The notes below the pieces were generated by a model. The model worked only from the letters and a program-made list of their open reading frames with translations. It did no database searches and had not been told where the DNA came from. Positions 14,395 through 17,663 of a stretch of 17,663 nucleotides of DNA are shown piece by piece (within the stretch, counting starts at the first letter, position 1; every line of letters starts with the position of its first letter). A program made the position numbers and the translations under genes. This DNA comes from CAYRXM01 sp964428175 (GTDB taxonomy: Bacteria > Chloroflexota > Anaerolineae > JAFGEY01). The stretch lies in the NCBI GenBank assembly GCA_964428175.1, contig CAYRXM010000104.1, positions 1 through 17,663 on the forward strand, in the 5' to 3' direction.

Positions 14395-15258
14395 ATGCAA
14401 GTCGTCACCGACGGCGGGATGGACCTTTCGCCACAGCAAATGGATGGGTTGAGTGTCTATCAGGTGCCGCTGTTGATCACGCTCGACGGCACAACCTATC
14501 GCAGCGGGATCGACGTGAGCATCGAGGAATTTTACGATCTGTTGGAGCACGCCCGTGGGCTGCCGACCACGTCGCTGCCTTCGCCCGGTGAATTTGCCGA
14601 GACCTATCGCCGGTTGGCCAAAACCGATCCCGATATCATGTCGGTACACATCTCTTCTGGATTGAGCAGCACCTTTGGCGCTTCTCAGTCCGGGGCCGGG
14701 CTGGTGCCCGAGGCCAACGTCACCGCCATCGATACGATGACCCTGTCCAGCGCGATGGGCTGGCAGGTGGAAGCGGCGGCGCGGGCCGCGCGGGCCGGCT
14801 GGCCGGCAGCGCGCATCGTCGATCTGGTGCGGCAGGTTCGCCAGGCCACCGAGACGGTGTTCACGCTGCCCGATCTGAAATACCTGATCCACGGCGGGCG
14901 AATCAGCCACCTGAAAGGACTGATCGCTTCGCTGCTCAAGATCATGCCCATGATCGGGGTGAGCAAGCAGGATGGCAAATACTATGTCCGCGGGCAAAAG
15001 CGCACCTTTGCCCGCGCACTGGCCTCGCTGGTCGACGTGATTGCCGAGGATCACCCTGAAGGATCGCCGCTGCGCGTGCAGGTGGCGCACGCCAAAAATC
15101 CCAATGGGGCAGAACAACTGCGCGAGATGGTCGACCGCCGTTTCAAGTGCCAGTGGCTGCCGACGTGTGCGATCGCGCCGGTGCTGGGCGCGCACACCGG
15201 GCCGGGGCTGGTCGGCGTGGTTTATGCCGCGCTGGACAAATTCCCGGCATTACCCTGA
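14395..15258 (+). CDS. DegV-family fatty-acid-binding protein (FakB-like)
   Basis: A 287-residue DegV protein. Family marks: N-terminal VVTDGGMDL, PTTSLPSPGEF (T59 and S60 near the bound carboxylate), HISSGLSSTF (85-94), LKYLIHGGRIS ending near 171, and HTGPGLVG near the C-terminus. DegV/FakB proteins hold a fatty acid in a buried tunnel and present it to a FakA-type kinase to make acyl phosphate for phospholipid synthesis. No FakA is in the window. The usual TDST start of the motif reads TDGG here, and LxKGGRIS reads LIHGGRIS. ATG at 14395 has AGGGAGG 5 bases upstream. Its place beside a PlsC-type acyltransferase supports a lipid role. Confidence 0.9.
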   Translation: MQVVTDGGMDLSPQQMDGLSVYQVPLLITLDGTTYRSGIDVSIEEFYDLLEHARGLPTTSLPSPGEFAETYRRLAKTDPDIMSVHISSGLSSTFGASQSGAGLVPEANVTAIDTMTLSSAMGWQVEAAARAARAGWPAARIVDLVRQVRQATETVFTLPDLKYLIHGGRISHLKGLIASLLKIMPMIGVSKQDGKYYVRGQKRTFARALASLVDVIAEDHPEGSPLRVQVAHAKNPNGAEQLREMVDRRFKCQWLPTCAIAPVLGAHTGPGLVGVVYAALDKFPALP

Positions 15259-15304
15259 ACAAGAACTCTTTACTCCTTGTCTTCTTTTGATCTGAGGTTT
15301 GGCG

Positions 15305-16780
15305 ATGAATATTTTAATGATCTACCCCGAGTTTCCGGACACGTTCTGGAGTTTCAAGCACGCGCTCAAATTTATCCGCAAGCAAGCCGGGACGCCACCG
15401 TTGGGCCTGCTCACCGTCGCCGCGCTGCTGCCGGCCGGTTGGAACAAGCGGCTGGTCGATTTGAACGTGACCCGGCTGACCAACAAAGACCTGGCCTGGG
15501 CCGATTATGCCTTTGTCAGTGCGATGGTGGTGCAGCGCGACGACGCGCGCCGGGCCATCGAACGCTGCAAGGCGGCGGGTGTGCCGGTGGTGGCTGGCGG
15601 GCCGCTGTTCACCGGCGAGCACGAAACTTTTCCCGATGTCGATCACTTTGTGCTCAACGAGGCCGAGATCACCCTGCCCCTCTTTCTCGCCGACCTGGCT
15701 CGCGGCCAGGCGCAGCGGATCTATACCACCAACGAATTCCCCGACATTCGCCAGACGCCCGTGCCGATGTGGGAACTGGTCGATATGAAGCGTTACGCGA
15801 CGATGAACATCCAGTTTTCGCGCGGCTGCCCCTTTGACTGCGACTTTTGCAACATCACCGCGCTGTTTGGCCGCCGGCCGCGCACCAAGACGGCGGCGCA
15901 GCTCATTGCCGAGCTGGACGCTTTGTATCAACTGGGCTGGCGGGGCGGGGTGTTTGTGGTGGACGACAATTTCATCGGCAACAAAAAGCAGCTCAAGGAA
16001 GAGGTGCTGCCGGCGATGATCGAATGGCGGCGGGGCAAGGTGGGTTTGCCGCTGAACACCGAGGTGTCAATTAACCTGGCCGATGACGAGGAATTGATGC
16101 GTTTGATGGTCGCGGCGGGGTTCAACACGGTGTTTGTCGGCATCGAGACGCCGGATGAGGACAGCCTGGCCGAGTGTAACAAGTTTCAGAATCGCGGGCG
16201 CGATCTGGTCGAGAGTGTCAAGCGGCTGCAGCGCGCCGGGCTGGAAGTGCAGGGCGGGTTCATCCTCGGTTTCGACAGCGACACGCCCTCGATTTTCCAG
16301 CGTCAGATCGATTTCATCCAGAACAGCGGCATCGTCTCGGCGATGGTGGGGCTGCTGCAAGCGCCTTATGGCACCAAACTCTACAAACGCATGGAGCAGG
16401 AAGGCCGCCTGAACACCGAGATGTCGGGCGACAACGCCGACGGTTCGACCAATATCATCCCCAAAATGGATTTGGAGCAGCTCAAGGCGGGATACCAGCA
16501 GTTGCTGCACCACATCTATTCGCCTCAAGTCTATTACGAGCGGGTGATCACGTTTTTAAGGGAATACAAAGCGCCGCAGATCGGCATGCATCTGGATCGC
16601 GATCATATGATGGCCTTTTGGCGCTCGATCTATCAATTGGGCATCAAGGGCGTGGAACGGGTGCAGTATTGGCGGCTGTGGGCCTGGACGCTGCTGCACA
16701 AGCCCAGGCTGTTTCCCCGGGCGATCACCCTGGCCATTTACGGCTACCATTTTCGCACCGTGTGCGAGTTGTATGTGTAG
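15305..16780 (+). CDS. Radical SAM protein with B12-binding-like N-domain and DUF4070-type C-domain
   Basis: A 491-residue protein. Residues about 1-150 look like a cobalamin-binding-type Rossmann domain (PPLGLLTVAALLP near 31-43, VVAGGPLFTGE near 95-105, LNEAE at about 118). The radical SAM core has the 4Fe-4S cysteines C175, C179, C182 in RGCPFDCDFC, followed by FVVDDNFIG and GIETPDE. The tail after about 350 matches the DUF4070 subgroup, with a hydrophobic end (LAIYGYHFR). The classic DxHxxG lower-ligand motif for cobalamin is not seen. The reaction is unknown; B12-domain radical SAM enzymes often methylate unactivated carbons or build lipids. ATG at 15305 has GAGG 7 bases upstream. It is 46 bases after degV and likely in the same operon. 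Confidence 0.88.
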   Translation: MNILMIYPEFPDTFWSFKHALKFIRKQAGTPPLGLLTVAALLPAGWNKRLVDLNVTRLTNKDLAWADYAFVSAMVVQRDDARRAIERCKAAGVPVVAGGPLFTGEHETFPDVDHFVLNEAEITLPLFLADLARGQAQRIYTTNEFPDIRQTPVPMWELVDMKRYATMNIQFSRGCPFDCDFCNITALFGRRPRTKTAAQLIAELDALYQLGWRGGVFVVDDNFIGNKKQLKEEVLPAMIEWRRGKVGLPLNTEVSINLADDEELMRLMVAAGFNTVFVGIETPDEDSLAECNKFQNRGRDLVESVKRLQRAGLEVQGGFILGFDSDTPSIFQRQIDFIQNSGIVSAMVGLLQAPYGTKLYKRMEQEGRLNTEMSGDNADGSTNIIPKMDLEQLKAGYQQLLHHIYSPQVYYERVITFLREYKAPQIGMHLDRDHMMAFWRSIYQLGIKGVERVQYWRLWAWTLLHKPRLFPRAITLAIYGYHFRTVCELYV

Positions 16781-16983
16781 GTAACTCCCAACCATCCTTC
16801 TCCAGCGGCCACCAGTCCGTTTCATTTCCCAGCTACAGGAACTCGCTGATGCGCAAGATGAATCCGGCCTGGCATGAAAGGATTTCACCCTGGCTGAATT
16901 GGATCGGCCAAGTCACCGGAGAAGGATAAGGTGGAACAAAAGGCCATGTGCTTTGTATAGGCGGCGAGCCATCCATGCGCAGG
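16781..16983. other. Gap between convergent genes; 10-bp inverted repeat and a doubtful 26-codon frame
   Basis: No confident gene. Perfect arms ATCCTTCTCC (16794-16803) and GGAGAAGGAT (16918-16927) bracket 114 bases. Inside, a plus-strand frame at 16849-16929 encodes 26 residues with three Trp (W8, W15, W18), and AGGA sits 8 bases before its ATG. The frame could be chance. No strong terminator is seen for either flanking transcript. Confidence 0.25.
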
Positions 16984-17328
16984 TCAGTCGCCGTACCAGA
17001 ATGGCACGTCCTGAGCCTCGCCGAACCATCCCCAATCTCGCAGCGTATCGATGAACCGTTCCCGGTCATAGTGCGCGTAGCTGCCCGGATTCAAGCCGGA
17101 GCAATAATACCCCGCCTCTCCCGCGGCAGCAGAGAATCCCAGGCTATCCCATTGCTCGCCCAGGCAGATGAGCGTACCCCGTTCGCTGCCAAAATGCCCG
17201 ATCCAGGCGATAAAGCGGTATTCATCGCCATTTTGGGAGTAAAGCGTAAAGGGGCTGATGAGCGCCAGACCGAGATCTCGCGCCGCGATACGCCAGGCCG
17301 CGGCAATCCTGTCCTGATTTGAGGTCAT
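16984..17328 (-). CDS. Hypothetical protein, 114 residues
   Basis: Not recognised. A soluble-looking acidic/aromatic protein with no membrane segment; it begins MTSNQDRIAAAWRIAARDLG and ends with an aromatic, acidic tail (DWGWFGEAQDVPFWYGD). The middle alternates beta-like stretches (SPFTLY, RFIAWIGHFG, GTLICLGEQW). Size and composition resemble small immunity-type or SMI1-like proteins in a general way, but no motif proves this. ATG at 17328 is preferred because AGGGA lies 7 bases upstream; an ATG at 17334 is in frame but nearly touches that site. It is the last of three tandem small minus-strand genes. Confidence 0.6.
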   Translation of the reverse strand: MTSNQDRIAAAWRIAARDLGLALISPFTLYSQNGDEYRFIAWIGHFGSERGTLICLGEQWDSLGFSAAAGEAGYYCSGLNPGSYAHYDRERFIDTLRDWGWFGEAQDVPFWYGD

Positions 17329-17343
17329 ATCCATTTCCCTGAT

Positions 17344-17424
17344 TCAAGTTTTGGCGATGAATTCGCACCCACAATCTTTTGTTTGTTCTGCATTTTGATC
17401 ATCGTTGGTAAACTTGCGGCTCAT
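17344..17424 (-). CDS. Possible 26-residue peptide gene with a Cys-Gly-Cys motif
   Basis: ATG at 17424 has AGGTG 5 bases upstream and the frame ends at a TGA 9 to 15 bases before the next gene. The peptide is hydrophilic (MSRKFTNDDQNAEQTK at the start) and then has CGC at residues 18-20. It fills the space between the zinc-ribbon gene and the 114-residue gene, with gaps of 24 and about 15 bases. Nothing similar is recalled; it could be non-coding leader. Confidence 0.35.
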   Translation of the reverse strand: MSRKFTNDDQNAEQTKDCGCEFIAKT

Positions 17425-17448
17425 GTAAACACCTTTTGGCCTGCACTA

Positions 17449-17601
17449 TCAGCCATCATCATACCCCCAGTTGGAATAGTACCCACACCGGGTACATTTG
17501 ACTGCGTAGTTCCAATACGCATTGCCGCTGTGGGGTTGCACGCCCCACTTGGCGTAGGTGACGAATACCTCCTCGCTGCCGCAGTGCAGGCAAGCGTCCA
17601 T
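17449..17601 (-). CDS. Small zinc-ribbon protein, possibly 5'-truncated
   Basis: From the ATG at 17601 this is a 50-residue protein with two Cys pairs, C4-x2-C7 (CLHC) and C36-x2-C39 (CTRC), 28 residues apart: a zinc-ribbon arrangement. The centre (VFVTYAKWGVQPHSGNAYWN) is aromatic. No ribosome binding site is visible before the ATG, and the frame stays open upstream until the adapter at 17618, so the true start may be lost. Any longer N-terminus read from this contig would be adapter translation (WSSDVCSSDL) and is false. Role unknown; zinc ribbons often bind nucleic acid or partner proteins. Confidence 0.6.
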   Translation of the reverse strand: MDACLHCGSEEVFVTYAKWGVQPHSGNAYWNYAVKCTRCGYYSNWGYDDG

Positions 17602-17617
17602 TGCTATGCGCCAGCGC

Positions 17618-17663
17618 AGATCGGAAGAGCACACGTCTGAACTCCAGTCACCGCTCATTATCT
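17618..17663 (+). other. Illumina TruSeq adapter and index: assembly artefact
   Basis: Positions 17618-17651 match the 34-base TruSeq indexed-adapter sequence beginning AGATCGGAAGAGC and ending CTCCAGTCAC. The 8-base index CGCTCATT follows (17652-17659), then ATCT, the start of the constant part after the index. It is not genomic and should be trimmed. Confidence 0.98.

Noticed and set aside
17602..17658. N-terminal extension of the zinc-ribbon protein starting at 17658
   Set aside because: These codons are mostly adapter sequence.

Overview
The window looks like a contig from a GC-rich bacterium, assembled from short reads, probably from a metagenome. Gene content (a GPH symporter, a DegV protein, a DUF4070-type radical SAM protein, a heterodimeric TM287/288-like ABC exporter, a BldC/excisionase-like regulator) together with a mix of ATG and GTG starts would fit the Chloroflexota (Anaerolineae or Caldilineae-like). 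That placement is inference from gene content, not a phylogenetic result. No rRNA, tRNA, CRISPR array, transposase or phage structural gene was found. The last 46 bases (17618-17663) are not biological: they are an Illumina TruSeq adapter with its index.

Layout. (1) 1-700, plus strand: the tail of an unidentified gene, then a cysteine hydrolase of the isochorismatase superfamily. (2) 715-2071, minus strand: a small excisionase/BldC-type DNA-binding protein with its own good sigma70-like promoter, followed by a CrtC/AttH lipocalin-like protein. (3) 2158-7714, minus strand: a tight four-gene operon with a MarR regulator, two half-size ABC exporter subunits that form an asymmetric heterodimer (one with degenerate catalytic residues, one canonical), and an ANT(6)-like aminoglycoside adenylyltransferase. 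The marR promoter (TTGACA-17-TATAAC) is covered by two palindromes, which suggests autoregulation. (4) 7895-9190, plus strand, divergent from marR: a GPH-family sugar:cation symporter ending at a clear rho-independent terminator. (5) 9324-11215, minus strand: a zinc-dependent medium-chain dehydrogenase coupled to a DUF4037-type nucleotidyltransferase. (6) 11216-11448: a non-coding stretch holding a 170-bp element bounded by a perfect 13-bp inverted repeat, with a tandem 17-bp palindromic repeat inside it. (7) 11449-13439, minus strand: a NarL-type two-component pair, kinase first, overlapping the regulator by 4 bp. (8) 13688-16780, plus strand, divergent from the kinase: PlsC-type acyltransferase, DegV fatty-acid-binding protein, and a DUF4070 radical SAM protein. 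(9) 16984-17601, minus strand: three very small tandem genes (a 50-residue zinc ribbon, a 26-residue peptide, a 114-residue unknown), cut at the contig end by the adapter.

How the genes work together. The clearest functional unit is region 3, which joins multidrug efflux, a drug-modifying enzyme and a MarR sensor in one transcript. Region 8 suggests uptake or recycling of fatty acids into phospholipid (DegV presents the acyl chain, PlsC-type enzyme esterifies it) with a radical SAM enzyme of unknown substrate. Region 5 pairs polyol or sugar oxidation with an uncharacterised nucleotidyltransferase. The small-gene cluster in region 9 and the repeat element in region 6 are the least explained parts.
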